Source: JAAYZH01 sp964479695 (lineage in GTDB: Bacteria; Bacillota; Clostridia; Saccharofermentanales; Fastidiosipilaceae). From it: DNA of 64,000 bases. The translations under genes and the position numbers were made by a program. Where the stretch lies: positions 1 to 64,000 of the forward strand of contig CAYZSO010000005.1 of the NCBI GenBank assembly GCA_964479695.1, written 5' to 3'. Positions 18,036-31,405 of the stretch are shown here, piece by piece (position 1 is the stretch's first letter; the number at the start of each line of letters is the position of its first letter). The notes under the pieces were generated by a model. That model searched no databases and had not been told where the DNA came from. It saw only the letters and a list, made by a program, of their open reading frames with translations.

Positions 18036-18650
18036 CAATGACCGTGCAATTTTAAGCAGATTTTATATGGAGATATGACATTTTGACGCTACTGTAGCAC
18101 AAGTCAAGATTAATTATTGACGATATTCTCAAACGTATGCTATTTTTGAAATGCTATGGCAAATTCAATTAACCAATGGATTATACCAACGGGATGAAGC
18201 GGTTGGCCAGTCAGCAAGAGGAAATGCGTTATTGTCTCTGATTTCACGTCTGATTTCGCAAGAGATCATACAAAAGATTTGCAAGAGATCATGCAAGAGA
18301 TTTCGCAAGAGATCATGCAAGAGATCGTAACGGATACACGGTACAACAAAAAATATAGCATTTGTACCGGAAACTGCCACGTACCGGCGCTGCGCTACGC
18401 GTTTCAATTAGCCTAGGCTCAGTATTCGAAATCCTTTGTTCGTGAGATTCGTGAGATCCGATTAACTTCGGAATCCGAAATATCCGAAATATCCAAAATA
18501 TCTGGAATACCGGAATACCGGAAGATCCGGAAAACAGGAACTGGAACAGGAAAGAGAATACAGGGAACAGAATAGGGAAAGTTGAGACAAAACGCTAGCT
18601 TCTGATGACAGCGGACCGCAGCGGGGGGTTTGGTTGGAGGACAACTTTTC
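18036..18650. repeat. Gene-free spacer with short tandem repeats
   Basis: Bases 18249-18326 contain four to five copies of GCAAGAGATCATGCAAGAGA-like units. Bases 18466-18535 are built from CCGAAATAT and GGAATACC units. No gene, RNA gene or good promoter is recognised. GGAGG at 18636-18640 is the ribosome site of the next gene. Confidence 0.7.
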
Positions 18651-20135
18651 GTGGAAGATGGCTGGTTACGCAGTGTACTGGCATTGACTCAAGTTACGAA
18701 TCCGCAAGATAGCGGTAATGTCTGGGTTGAAATTTTAGTTATTGTGGTCTTGTTGGCTGTGAATGGATTTTTCTCAGCAACAGAAATGGCCGTTGTTTCG
18801 TCAAATGATAACCGCATCAGAATGGAAGCGGAGAATGGAAATCGGGCTGCAAAAAGGCTTTTGCGGTTTATTGATGATTCCGGCAGCTTCCTGGCAACCA
18901 TTCAAGTGGGTGTCACTATTGCGGGCTTCTTGTCATCATCATTTGCAGGTCAGACGTTTGCAACCAGACTTGCCTGGGCAATTCAGCCGCAGGGGCCATC
19001 CGATCTGGTTACCAATCTGACACTTATTCTGGTTACCTTAATTACTTCCTATTTATCGATTGTACTGGGTGAGCTCGTACCGAAACAGGTGGCTTTGGCC
19101 AATCCTGAAGGATTCGCGAAGAAAGTTGTTGGTGTGCTCATCGCCTTCGAAGCCATCCTGAAACCGGTGGTTTGGTTGGTAACGAAGTCCTCTGAGTTGA
19201 TCTTGAAATTACTTCGCATCAATCCCGATGACAATAAAAATGTCGCCTCCGAAGAGGAGATTCGTATGCTCTTGGATCAAGGGAAAAAATCCGGCAGCAT
19301 CGAAAAAGAAGAGAGCGAGATGATCGTCAACATCTTCGAATTAAACGACAAGGAAGTTTCGGAGATCATGACGCATCGCACGAATGTGGTTGCTTTGAAG
19401 ATCGATGCGACTTTGGAAGAGGCTGTGGAAGTTGCTGTCCATGAGAAGTACAGCCGTATTCCGGTCTACGAAGATGACATGGATGATATTATCGGCGTTC
19501 TTCATATTAAGGATCTGCTCTATTATCTGGCGAATGACAATGCGAAAGCGAATTTCGACCTGAAGCTCCTCTTGCGTGAACCGTATTGGGTTCCGGAGAG
19601 CAAAAATGTTGATGAGTTGTTTAGGGAGATGCAGCGGGAGCATGTGTCTTTGGCCGTAGTCATTGATGAATACGGTGGGACCGCGGGTATTGTGACGATC
19701 GAGGATCTTCTGGAGGAAATCGTTGGTAACATCCAGGATGAATACGATGAAGAAGATTACGACATCACCACGAATGAGGATGGCACCTATGATTTGAGCG
19801 GCATGCTGTCGCCGGAAGATATCAGTCGGGTTTTGCCGGAAGCTGTGTTCATGGAAGAGGATACGGAAGACTATGACACGATCGCCGGACTCATCATCGG
19901 AGAGTTGGGAAGAATCCCGGACGAAGATGAGCAGCCATCGGTTGATTACCGCAATATGACCTTGAAGGTGATCGCGATGGATGAGCGGCGAATCGACCGC
20001 GTGCGCCTTACGATTAACGAATCTGCGAAAGATTATGTGGATGAGCTGCGCGAGAGGGAAGAGGCGACTGAACGCGGTGAATCGCCTGAAGAAGATAAGA
20101 GCCTGGAAAACGAGTACGCGAAGTACGAGGATTAG
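18651..20135 (+). CDS. CNNM/CorC-type membrane protein (DUF21-CBS-CorC_HlyC)
   Basis: This family is often annotated as hemolysin-like, but members act in magnesium or other cation export. An N-terminal DUF21 domain with about four membrane segments contains the family motif FFSATEMAVVSS and GELVPK. Two CBS domains follow (EIMTHRTNVVAL to IIGVLHIKDLL, then VDELFREMQREHVSLAVVIDEYGGTAGIVTIEDLLEEIVG). A CorC_HlyC domain and an acidic tail end the protein. The GTG at 18651 has GGAGG 10 bases upstream; TTG 18630 is an alternative that adds seven residues. It stands alone after the repeat field. Confidence 0.9.
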   Translation: MEDGWLRSVLALTQVTNPQDSGNVWVEILVIVVLLAVNGFFSATEMAVVSSNDNRIRMEAENGNRAAKRLLRFIDDSGSFLATIQVGVTIAGFLSSSFAGQTFATRLAWAIQPQGPSDLVTNLTLILVTLITSYLSIVLGELVPKQVALANPEGFAKKVVGVLIAFEAILKPVVWLVTKSSELILKLLRINPDDNKNVASEEEIRMLLDQGKKSGSIEKEESEMIVNIFELNDKEVSEIMTHRTNVVALKIDATLEEAVEVAVHEKYSRIPVYEDDMDDIIGVLHIKDLLYYLANDNAKANFDLKLLLREPYWVPESKNVDELFREMQREHVSLAVVIDEYGGTAGIVTIEDLLEEIVGNIQDEYDEEDYDITTNEDGTYDLSGMLSPEDISRVLPEAVFMEEDTEDYDTIAGLIIGELGRIPDEDEQPSVDYRNMTLKVIAMDERRIDRVRLTINESAKDYVDELREREEATERGESPEEDKSLENEYAKYED

Positions 20136-20221
20136 GTTCAAGAGCGTAAGCAAATCGTAAATTAATCATGAATTCAGCGGTGGATCGTGGCTTTTGCCGG
20201 GGTGAAGCCGCTGAAAGAATG

Positions 20222-20250
20222 TTGCCACAAGGGTTTTGTAATCCTATAAT
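20222..20250 (+). promoter_or_regulatory. Sigma-A-type promoter of the foldase gene
   Basis: TTGCCA (20222-20227), a 17-base spacer and TATAAT (20245-20250), 35 bases before the start codon. Confidence 0.8.
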
Positions 20251-20284
20251 GACTTGAATTATTTGGGGAGTGAACATAAAAAAT

Positions 20285-21850
20285 ATGGCCAAAAATAAAA
20301 ACGAAGTCTCTTACGAATCTAAGAGCGAGAAGTCCCGCGCCGAGCGCGATCAGCGGGTTCAAGCAATGAGGGCAAAAGACGGTGTGAAAAAGCCCTTGAA
20401 AAAGAGCCACAAAACCAGGAACCGGGTGTTGGCAATCGTTGGTGCCGCGTTGGTAATCGTGATTCTTGCAACATATTTGCTGTGGAACTTCGGAGTTCTG
20501 CAGAGAAACCTGACTGCGGTTAAGGTGAATCAGCAAACAGCCACCGTTACCGACTATAATTTCTCTTATTACTCCAATCTTAATATGTATACGCAGTACT
20601 TCGGGGGCGGCGGCCTGCTCGATCTGAAGGCTTCGGCCAAAGACATCCTAGGCGAGGACATCACCTGGGGTGACTTCTTCACGAGGAGTGCTCGTGAGGG
20701 TGTGGCTCAAGAGTTTATTTTGTATCAGAAGGCTTTGGATAGTGGCTATACCTTGACTGATGATGATAAGACCCAGGTTCAGAATTACATCGACTCCATG
20801 CAGGCGCAGGTGGGCACTCCGCTGGATTTTGAGCTCTATTTGTCGAACTCCTACGGCAGGGGTTTCACGGTGGATGCTTATCGCAAGGTTCTGGAGCGCC
20901 AGACAATCGCCAGTAACTATCTGAATGATGTCCCGGCGACGTATGAAATTAAGTCCGAGGATGTTACGAAAGTCTATGAGGAAGATAAAACAGCGTATGA
21001 TCTGGTCAGCTACCACACGTTCACGTTGGTAACGCCGACCCAGAAGACTGATGGCACGGCGCTGACTGACGCGGAGATCGCAGAAGAGAAGACGAAAAAT
21101 GAAGAGCTTGCCAAGAAGATTGTCGAGGAGATCAAAGCTCCGGAAGATGTTCTGAAGCAAGCAATTGCGAATGCGTCTGAGGCGGACAAAGCCAAGTACG
21201 AAGGCCCCACAGATGTCACCTTGGTCGACAAGGTGCGTAAGGCTGCCGTTACCGGTACGGAGGAGCAGAATTGGCTCTTCGATGACGCACGCAAGGCAGG
21301 AGATAAGACCTATATTGCCAGTGGCAACGATTTCCACATCATCTATTTCTTGTCTAGAGAGCAAGACACCCGCAACACAGCCAGTTTCATGGTGTCGTCT
21401 TTTGACCTCAAAGACAGTACCGGCCAGCTGAAGGCTGAAGCGGATCTCACGAAGATTCGCAACACAGCCGCAGAACTGGCGAAGACATTCAAAACAGAGG
21501 CCGATGTCACCGCTTACGATGACAACACGGTCACGAAACCGGAAGAAGTAAAGGCTACGAAGGCCACCAAATACGAGAACGTGAATACAGCCAACGGCTC
21601 CTCCGTAAACCACCAAGTGCTCAATTGGGCCCTCTCTCCGGAGGCCAAAGCCGGCACAGCCCATGTCATCGAGACATCCGACAAGGTTTATGTTGTGACG
21701 ATGCTTGAGCGTCAAGATAAAGAATCCTGGTATGTTCAGATCGAAGAGAAGCTCCAGAGCGACGCCTTCTCCGCGGATCTGGACACGTGGACCAAGGATC
21801 CGGTGAACATCCCGCAGAATACGTACCCCGGCTGGTGGCTGGTTGCGTAA
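20285..21850 (+). CDS. Membrane-anchored SurA/PrsA-like foldase
   Basis: A 521-aa protein with a lysine-rich cytoplasmic head, one membrane helix at about residues 45-66 (VLAIVGAALVIVILATYLL) and a large extracellular part. NQQTATVTDYNFSYY and the later AREGVAQEFILYQKA segment resemble the SurA N-terminal chaperone fold. The region between (DKTAYDLVSYHTFTLV onward) may be a parvulin-like isomerase domain, though its catalytic residues are not clear. It probably helps fold secreted proteins. ATG 20285 is chosen over GTG 20270 because the GGGGAG directly abuts the GTG. It has its own promoter and terminator, ahead of rpoB. Confidence 0.75.
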   Translation: MAKNKNEVSYESKSEKSRAERDQRVQAMRAKDGVKKPLKKSHKTRNRVLAIVGAALVIVILATYLLWNFGVLQRNLTAVKVNQQTATVTDYNFSYYSNLNMYTQYFGGGGLLDLKASAKDILGEDITWGDFFTRSAREGVAQEFILYQKALDSGYTLTDDDKTQVQNYIDSMQAQVGTPLDFELYLSNSYGRGFTVDAYRKVLERQTIASNYLNDVPATYEIKSEDVTKVYEEDKTAYDLVSYHTFTLVTPTQKTDGTALTDAEIAEEKTKNEELAKKIVEEIKAPEDVLKQAIANASEADKAKYEGPTDVTLVDKVRKAAVTGTEEQNWLFDDARKAGDKTYIASGNDFHIIYFLSREQDTRNTASFMVSSFDLKDSTGQLKAEADLTKIRNTAAELAKTFKTEADVTAYDDNTVTKPEEVKATKATKYENVNTANGSSVNHQVLNWALSPEAKAGTAHVIETSDKVYVVTMLERQDKESWYVQIEEKLQSDAFSADLDTWTKDPVNIPQNTYPGWWLVA

Positions 21851-21867
21851 GAGACTTGAAACCTTGA

Positions 21868-21898
21868 GCCTCTCCCATTCACGGGGGAGGCTTGTTTG
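21868..21898 (+). terminator. Intrinsic terminator after the foldase gene
   Basis: GCCTCTCCC and GGGGGAGGC form a GC-rich stem with a short loop, followed by TTGTTTG, 18 bases past the stop. Confidence 0.8.
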
Positions 21899-21979
21899 CT
21901 GTGAAAATAGAGAATTTCAACGAGCCCAGCCGTAAAAATCTCCAAAAAATAGAAAAGCACTTGACAAAGCCGGATTTTA

Positions 21980-22008
21980 TTGATTCTCATTTCGGCCGGT
22001 GTTATCAT
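21980..22008 (+). promoter_or_regulatory. rpoBC promoter
   Basis: TTGATT (21980-21985), 17 bases, then TATCAT (22003-22008). A second -35-like TTGACA stands at 21961. The leader of about 100 bases before rpoB contains a small hairpin, CACCGGGTTCTCCGGT. Confidence 0.65.
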
Positions 22009-22114
22009 CTAAAAACCTGTAAACGGCCCACAAGGGTTGTTTATGTCTAAAAGCACCGGGTTCTCCGGTACAGACGGTCTCAACCGTTAACTTAATTAAG
22101 AGGTGAATCACAAT

Positions 22115-25100
22115 ATGCTGCATCCTGAAATGTTCGGGCGTACAGAGCGCATGTCTTATTCCAAGCTGGATGAAGTCATTGACATGCCGAACCTCGTCGA
22201 TATTCAGAGAAAGTCTTATCAATGGTTTATCGATGAAGGTTTGAAGGAAGTTCTGGAATCTGTTTCTCCGATCGTGGACGACGGCGCAGGCGAGATCGAA
22301 CTCAGCTTCATTGATACGGAGTTTGACATAGATCACCCTGTTTTGTCTATACCGGATTGCCGCGAGCGCGACGCCAACTACGAAGCGCCTCTGCGGATGA
22401 AAGTCAGACTGAATAACAAGCGGGACAACCGCATTATTGATCAAGTAATCTTTATCGGCGATTTCCCGATTATGACCGAGACCGGTACCTTCATTATTAA
22501 TGGTGCCGAGCGTGTCATCATCAGTCAGTTGGTGCGCTCTCCGGGCGCTTACTACACACCGGTCAAGAATAATAAGATGGGCAAGGATCTCTATGCCACC
22601 CAGATTATTCCGAACCGCGGTGCCTGGATCGAGTATGAAACGGACCATAACGATGTTATTTCCATTCGTGTCGACCGCACGCGTAAGTTTCCGTTAACGG
22701 TTTTCTTGCGTTCGCTGGGTTTCGGGACCAATGAAGAAATTATTGAGAACTTCGGGGATGATGAGCGGATCTTGGCGACGTTGGCCAAGGACAACTGCCA
22801 CACCCGCGAAGAGGGACTCCAAGAACTTTACCGCAAGCTTCGTCCCGGCGAGCCTGTCTCGGTGGAGGGAGCGGAGAGCTTGCTGAACAACATGTTCTTC
22901 GATCCTCGCCGCTATGATTTGGCCAAAGTCGGAGTCTTCACCATCAACCGTAAGTTTGCTCTGGCCAGAAGAATTCAGGGCCATAAGGCTGCTGAGGATA
23001 TCGTGACCGCGGACGGCGAAATTCTGGTTGCGGAAGGCGAACTGATCTCGGAAGATACGGCTTGGGAGATTCAGAACCACGGCATCAATAATGTCAAGGT
23101 TATCCCGATTATTGAAGTTGGTGACATGTTCACGGAAGGCGCGGAAGTGTTCCCCGTCATTGGCAACAACCGTGTCGATGTGAAGCGCTATCTGGCCAAT
23201 TTCTTCCCGGCGGAAGTTGTTGATCGGGTGAAGCCTGAGGAGAATGGCATCCATGAGATGGTGCGTCTCAATAAACTCAGAAGCATTGTTGCGGAAGCGC
23301 AGGGTGCTGAAGGGGATACTGCGGAGACGATTAACCGTCTTCTGGCGAAACATGAAGTGGAGCTCTGCCCTAAGCACTTGACCGTTGACGACATTATTGC
23401 CTCGGTGAGCTACTTGTTGGGACTCTACCACCACATCGGGAAGCTCGATGATATCGACCACTTGGGGAACCGTCGTGTTCGTTCTGTCGGTGAACTGCTG
23501 CAGAACCAGATGCGTGTGGGTTTCACTCGTATGGAGCGTGTGGTTCGTGAGAGAATGCGGTCTTTGGCCGATGTCGAGACAGCCACGCCACAACAATTAA
23601 TTAATACGCGCCCGATTTCCGCGGCGATCAAGGAGTTTTTCGGCTCCTCGCAGCTGTCCCAGTTTATGGATCAGCATAATCCGCTGGCGGAATTGACGCA
23701 TAAGCGCCGTCTCTCGGCCCTGGGCCCCGGCGGTTTATCACGTGATCGCGCGAACTTCGAAGTTCGTGACGTTCACACATCCCACTATGGCCGTATGTGC
23801 CCGATTGAGACGCCTGAAGGACCGAACATCGGTTTGATTAACTCTCTCGCGACTTACGCGAAGATCAACGAGTATGGTTTCATTGAAACGCCGTACCGCA
23901 TCTACGATAAGGTGAATAAACGCGTTACCAACGAAGTCCGCTACATGACGGCTGATGAGGAAGATTATTTCTACATTGCGCAGGCGAATGAAGAGCTGGA
24001 TGAGGAGGGCCGTTTCAAGGCGAAGAAGATCACTGTTCGTTGGCTCGACAAGTTCCAGGAGATTTCACCCGAGAAGGTGGATCTGATGGACGTCTCGCCC
24101 AAACAGGTTGTTTCTGTCGCCACATCCCTGATTCCTTTCCTCGGCAACGACGACGCAAACCGCGCCCTCATGGGCTCGAACATGCAGCGTCAGGGTGTTC
24201 CGCTGATTCAGACGGAAGCGCCTTTGATCGGTACCGGTATGGAGCATAAGGCGGCCAAAGACTCCGGTGTTTGCGTTGTTGCGAAAAACAGCGGCACCGT
24301 CGAGCTGGTGACTGCGGATAAGATTATCATTCGCACTTCGCCTGTAACCAAGGATGAATACACGTTGACAAAGTACCAACGTTCCAACCATTCGACCTGT
24401 ATCAACCAACGGCCGTTGGTATTCGTTGGTGACGAGATTGAACAGGGCGAAATCATTGCCGATGGTCCGGCCACCGATAATGGCGAGCTGGCTTTGGGAC
24501 GCAATGCTTTGATCGGGTTCATGACCTGGGAAGGTTATAACTACGAAGACGCGGTTCTGATCAATGAACGCCTGGTTCGTGACGATGTTTACACTTCAAT
24601 CCACATTGAGGAATATGAGTGTGAAGCGCGTGACACGAAACTTGGTGCAGAAGAGATTACCCGTGAAATTCCGCAGGTGTCGGACGATGTGCTCCGTGAC
24701 CTGGATGGTCAGGGCATTATCCGCATCGGTGCGGAAGTCCATTCCGGTGACATTCTGGTCGGTAAAATCACCCCTAAAGGTGAAACGGAACTGACGGCTG
24801 AAGAGAGACTTTATCGCGCGATCTTTGGCGAAAAGGTCCGTGAAGTCCGCGACACTTCCGTCCGCGTACCACACGGTGAATCGGGGATCGTGGTGGATGT
24901 GAAGATCTTCACCAGAGAAAATGATGATGACCTGAAGCATGGGGTGAACCAGTTGGTTCGAGTCTACATTGCCCAGAAACGTAAGATCTCTGTTGGTGAC
25001 AAGATGGCCGGCCGTCACGGGAATAAGGGTGTTGTTTCCCGCATTCTTCCCTCTGAGGATATGCCTTACTTGGAAGATGGCACACCGCTCGATATCGTCC

Positions 25101-25834
25101 TGAACCCCTTGGGTGTCCCGTCACGTATGAATATCGGACAGCTCTTGGAAGTCCACCTCGGCCGCTGTGCCAGAGAGAAGGGCATCAAGATTGCGACACC
25201 GGTGTTTGACGGCGCGACTGAGAAAGATATTCAAGAGGCTTTCCGCAACTGTGGTTTCGATGAAGACGGCAAGGCGACTGTTTATGATGGTCGAACCGGC
25301 GAACCTTTTGACAGTAAGGTCACCGTTGGCGTGATGTACTATTTGAAACTGCATCATTTGGTTGATGACAAGATCCATGCTCGTTCGATCGGCCCTTATT
25401 CACTCGTTACACAGCAACCCTTGGGTGGTAAGGCGCAATTTGGCGGACAGCGTTTCGGCGAAATGGAAGTGTGGGCGCTCAAGGCCTATGGCGCTGCGTA
25501 CACACTCCGCGAAATCCTGACGGTCAAGTCGGATGACGTGAATGGCCGTACGAAGACCTACGAAGCGATTGTGAAAGGGGAGAATATCCCGGAATCCGGC
25601 ACACCGGAATCCTTCAAGGTCTTGATCAAGGAAATGCAATCGCTGGCGCTTGATGTCCGTATTTTCTACCAAGATGAAGAAGTCGAAGTTAAGGAAGATA
25701 TTGATGACGGGGACAGCAGCACGTACGACACGGCGAGGCTCCGTCGCCTGATCGGTTCAATTGAAGATACCACGACTTCTTCGGAAGAACTGGATGAAGC
25801 AGGATACTCGACCGTCTCTGCGGACGAAGAGTAA
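22115..25834 (+). CDS. rpoB: RNA polymerase beta subunit
   Basis: Catalytic core subunit of RNA polymerase, 1239 aa. The rifampicin region at about residues 508-540 reads SSQLSQFMDQHNPL to HKRRLSALGPGGL, with the sensitive-type residues at the usual resistance positions. Also visible are GRMCPIETPEGPNIGL and the C-terminal GGKAQFGGQRFGEMEVWAL. ATG 22115 is preferred over GTG 22103 because GAGGTGA lies 8 bases upstream. rplJ and rplL, usually just upstream of rpoB, are absent; a foldase gene precedes it instead. An imperfect copy of the gene's last 35 bases follows the stop. Confidence 0.98.
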   Translation: MLHPEMFGRTERMSYSKLDEVIDMPNLVDIQRKSYQWFIDEGLKEVLESVSPIVDDGAGEIELSFIDTEFDIDHPVLSIPDCRERDANYEAPLRMKVRLNNKRDNRIIDQVIFIGDFPIMTETGTFIINGAERVIISQLVRSPGAYYTPVKNNKMGKDLYATQIIPNRGAWIEYETDHNDVISIRVDRTRKFPLTVFLRSLGFGTNEEIIENFGDDERILATLAKDNCHTREEGLQELYRKLRPGEPVSVEGAESLLNNMFFDPRRYDLAKVGVFTINRKFALARRIQGHKAAEDIVTADGEILVAEGELISEDTAWEIQNHGINNVKVIPIIEVGDMFTEGAEVFPVIGNNRVDVKRYLANFFPAEVVDRVKPEENGIHEMVRLNKLRSIVAEAQGAEGDTAETINRLLAKHEVELCPKHLTVDDIIASVSYLLGLYHHIGKLDDIDHLGNRRVRSVGELLQNQMRVGFTRMERVVRERMRSLADVETATPQQLINTRPISAAIKEFFGSSQLSQFMDQHNPLAELTHKRRLSALGPGGLSRDRANFEVRDVHTSHYGRMCPIETPEGPNIGLINSLATYAKINEYGFIETPYRIYDKVNKRVTNEVRYMTADEEDYFYIAQANEELDEEGRFKAKKITVRWLDKFQEISPEKVDLMDVSPKQVVSVATSLIPFLGNDDANRALMGSNMQRQGVPLIQTEAPLIGTGMEHKAAKDSGVCVVAKNSGTVELVTADKIIIRTSPVTKDEYTLTKYQRSNHSTCINQRPLVFVGDEIEQGEIIADGPATDNGELALGRNALIGFMTWEGYNYEDAVLINERLVRDDVYTSIHIEEYECEARDTKLGAEEITREIPQVSDDVLRDLDGQGIIRIGAEVHSGDILVGKITPKGETELTAEERLYRAIFGEKVREVRDTSVRVPHGESGIVVDVKIFTRENDDDLKHGVNQLVRVYIAQKRKISVGDKMAGRHGNKGVVSRILPSEDMPYLEDGTPLDIVLNPLGVPSRMNIGQLLEVHLGRCAREKGIKIATPVFDGATEKDIQEAFRNCGFDEDGKATVYDGRTGEPFDSKVTVGVMYYLKLHHLVDDKIHARSIGPYSLVTQQPLGGKAQFGGQRFGEMEVWALKAYGAAYTLREILTVKSDDVNGRTKTYEAIVKGENIPESGTPESFKVLIKEMQSLALDVRIFYQDEEVEVKEDIDDGDSSTYDTARLRRLIGSIEDTTTSSEELDEAGYSTVSADEE

Positions 25835-25900
25835 GAGGAACAGGATACTCTATGGTCTTCGCGAATTTCGCGGACAAAGAGTGAAAGGATTGTGAAATAA

Positions 25901-29518
<3,618 letters not shown>

Positions 29519-29640
29519 TGCCGCCGCTGCGCGGTGGTGGTGAATGCGTGAGCGTGTGATGCGCGGTGAGGATGAAGGCGTGAATGTGCGGTATATGCGA
29601 ATGTATCGTAGCACATAGACAAGTAGATATTTAAAAAATG

Positions 29641-29690
29641 AAAGCCCGCTCGGTCCTGTCTCTACAGGGTACTGAGTGGGCTTTTTGCTG
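29641..29690 (+). terminator. rpoBC terminator
   Basis: AAAGCCC-GCTCGGT-CCTGT pairs with ACAGG-TACTGAGT-GGGCTTT and is followed by TTTTT. An A-run on the 5' side means it could also act on the minus strand. Confidence 0.9.
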
Positions 29691-29710
29691 TCTGGGTTCG
29701 GGCACCAAGT

Positions 29711-29995
29711 CTAAAGAAATTTCCAAATTGGCTAGGATCCGGAAACTTGCGACATCAAAAGAGCCTTTACTTCATTGTGAGAAGATTTTTCTGCGAATGC
29801 GGTGTTCAAAGCAGTCAATATTTCGTTAATGTCAGTATTCATTCATTAATTCTTACCTTCAGATCAGGAAACATTCAGTTAATAGAATTACTGGACGGAA
29901 GGAACCACTTAACAAACGATACTTTGTCGCAAGTTTCTCGATTTGTGCCAACTTGGAAATAACATGACAACTACTCTAAGCTAGGGAGAATAAAT
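29711..29995 (+). repeat. Partial copy (A) of the dispersed 0.8-kb repeat
   Basis: Matches about 62064-62345 in the same orientation and 43263-43565 in the opposite one. It keeps the internal inverted repeat GAAACTTGCGACA (29742-29754) and TGTCGCAAGTTTC (29925-29937) and the tail ending in CTACTCTAAGCTAGGGAGAA. It lacks the left half of the full element. Short open frames across it are not conserved between copies. Confidence 0.85.
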
Positions 29996-30007
29996 CAAGG
30001 AAGAACA

Positions 30008-30236
30008 CGTCGCCAAAACCGCACCGCCGCCAAGAGCTAAACCCACCAATGAACTCATGTAGAAGAAATACGTCGCCAAAACCGCTCCGCCAACAAAACT
30101 AAACCACCAATGAACGCATGTAGAAGAAATACGCTGCCCAAAGCGCTCCTTCATCAAGCTCTCCATTTACGAAGAACAAATAAAAGGAACAATATGCTGC
30201 CAAAAGCGCGCCGCCGCCAAAAACGCGCCAGCTTTC
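30008..30236. repeat. Four degenerate 61-63-bp tandem repeats
   Basis: Units start with CGTCGCCAAAACCGC at 30008 and 30071, CGCTGCCCAAAGCGC at 30132 and TGCTGCCAAAAGCGC at 30195. The same box, AATACGCCGCCAATACCGC, occurs singly next to the hairpins of the other two copies of the 0.8-kb element. On the minus strand they would read as GGAVLATYFFYM-like peptides, but no ribosome site supports translation. Confidence 0.75.
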
Positions 30237-30275
30237 ACTACATAAGTTTATTTTTAAACTTATGTAGTGAAAGCT
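30230..30275. repeat. 46-base palindrome, end hairpin of the dispersed repeat
   Basis: AGCTTTCACTACATAAGTTTA pairs perfectly with its complement around a TTTT loop. It is the best-preserved of five copies of the ACTACATA hairpin seen at 43181, 43964, 61629 and 62409. Here it lies 20 bases past the stop of the minus-strand gene and could also serve as its terminator. Confidence 0.85.
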
Positions 30276-30295
30276 GCACTGAAAGCTGCACTGAT

Positions 30296-31390
30296 TCACT
30301 TCACTACTTTTGCGCGCTCGATTTCTTGGGCGATGTTTGTGATGGTTACCATGCGGTGGGGGATGCGGACGTATTGGCCTTCGTTTATGGGTTGGTCTTG
30401 GGCGAGCGAGACGGCGAGTTGGCTGATGGCGGCGGCTTGGTCGACGGTGTCGTTGATGACTGTGCCGTGGAGGCTGCCGTTTTGGACAGCCTCTAGGCCG
30501 ACGGGGGTGCCGTCGAAGCCTAGGAAAAGGGTGTGGTTTTGGGCGTAAGGGGATTCTTGGTAGGCGCGGATGGCGCCGAGGGCCATGTCGTCGTTGTTGG
30601 CGATGACGACTTCGATGGAGGAGCCGAATTGTTCGAGCCAAAGGGAGGTGATGCTGTAGGCTTTGGCTAGGTCCCAATTGGCGGAGTCGTTGGCGAGTTT
30701 GTCCATGGTGTAGCCGGCTTTGGTCATGACTTTGATGGAGGATTCGGTGCGGAGGAGGGCGTCTTGGTGGTTGGTTTCACCTTCAAGCATGACGTACTGG
30801 ATCTGACCATCGCCGTTGCGGTCGAGGGAGGGGAAGTCTTGGGTGGCTTTGGCCAAAAGAATTTCCCCCTGCAAGGCTCCCGGCTCCTCGATTGGTGTAC
30901 CTACGTAGTAGAGTTTTTCCCAGGAGGCCATGTCTTCGGCGACGGGTTCGCGGTTGAAGAAAATGACCGGAACGTCGGCGCGCTTGCATTTCTGGATCAC
31001 AACGGAGGCGGTGGTGCGGTCGACGAGATTGACGATGAGGACGTCGTAATTTTGCTTCAGAAAGCGATCGATCTGCGTGTTCTGTTCGTTTTGGTCGCCG
31101 TTGGAGGAGGCGATGTTGACGGAGAGTTTTTTGCCTAGGGTGTTTTCGCGGAGGCGGAGGCTGGCGGTCAACTTGGTCGTGAGGGCATTGATAAATGTGT
31201 CATCGGATCGGTAGGTGAGGACGCCGATTTTGAGTGAGCGAGGGGTTTCGTCTGTGGTGCTGCAGCCTGCGAGGGTTAGCGGGAGGCTGAGCAGGCTGAG
31301 AAGGATCAGGATGGCGAGAAGCAGGCTTAGTGACGTGAGCCGCTTCCTGGGGATGGAGGTTTTCTGATGTGTTTGTTGCGATTTTTTCAT
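30296..31390 (-). CDS. MglB-like sugar-binding lipoprotein of the sensor cluster
   Basis: A 364-aa periplasmic-binding protein of the galactose/ribose type I fold. A basic N-terminus and long hydrophobic stretch lead to the lipobox LAGC (Cys 43), so it is anchored outside the membrane. DRNGDGQIQYVMLEGE matches the calcium loop of MglB-type proteins, and VVIANNDDMALGA is the conserved hinge segment. ATG 31390 has GGAGG 8 bases before it. It is the last gene of a four-gene minus-strand operon with kinase and regulator genes, which points to sugar sensing; it could alternatively feed the mgl transporter. Confidence 0.85.
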   Translation of the reverse strand: MKKSQQTHQKTSIPRKRLTSLSLLLAILILLSLLSLPLTLAGCSTTDETPRSLKIGVLTYRSDDTFINALTTKLTASLRLRENTLGKKLSVNIASSNGDQNEQNTQIDRFLKQNYDVLIVNLVDRTTASVVIQKCKRADVPVIFFNREPVAEDMASWEKLYYVGTPIEEPGALQGEILLAKATQDFPSLDRNGDGQIQYVMLEGETNHQDALLRTESSIKVMTKAGYTMDKLANDSANWDLAKAYSITSLWLEQFGSSIEVVIANNDDMALGAIRAYQESPYAQNHTLFLGFDGTPVGLEAVQNGSLHGTVINDTVDQAAAISQLAVSLAQDQPINEGQYVRIPHRMVTITNIAQEIERAKVVK

Positions 31391-31405
31391 TTTCAATTCC
31401 TCCGG

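Noticed and set aside
19341..20153. Long antisense open frames opposite the CorC-like gene and opposite rpoB, rpoC and clpC
   Set aside because: They are shadows of strong coding frames on the other strand without ribosome sites or domains.
23638..23740. Possible rifampicin-resistance changes in rpoB
   Set aside because: Residues at the usual resistance positions are of the sensitive type (SQLSQFMDQHNPL, HKRRLSALG).
30099..30677. 192-codon P/R/H-rich minus-strand frame
   Set aside because: It is an off-frame reading of the sugar-binding lipoprotein gene that runs on into the tandem repeats.
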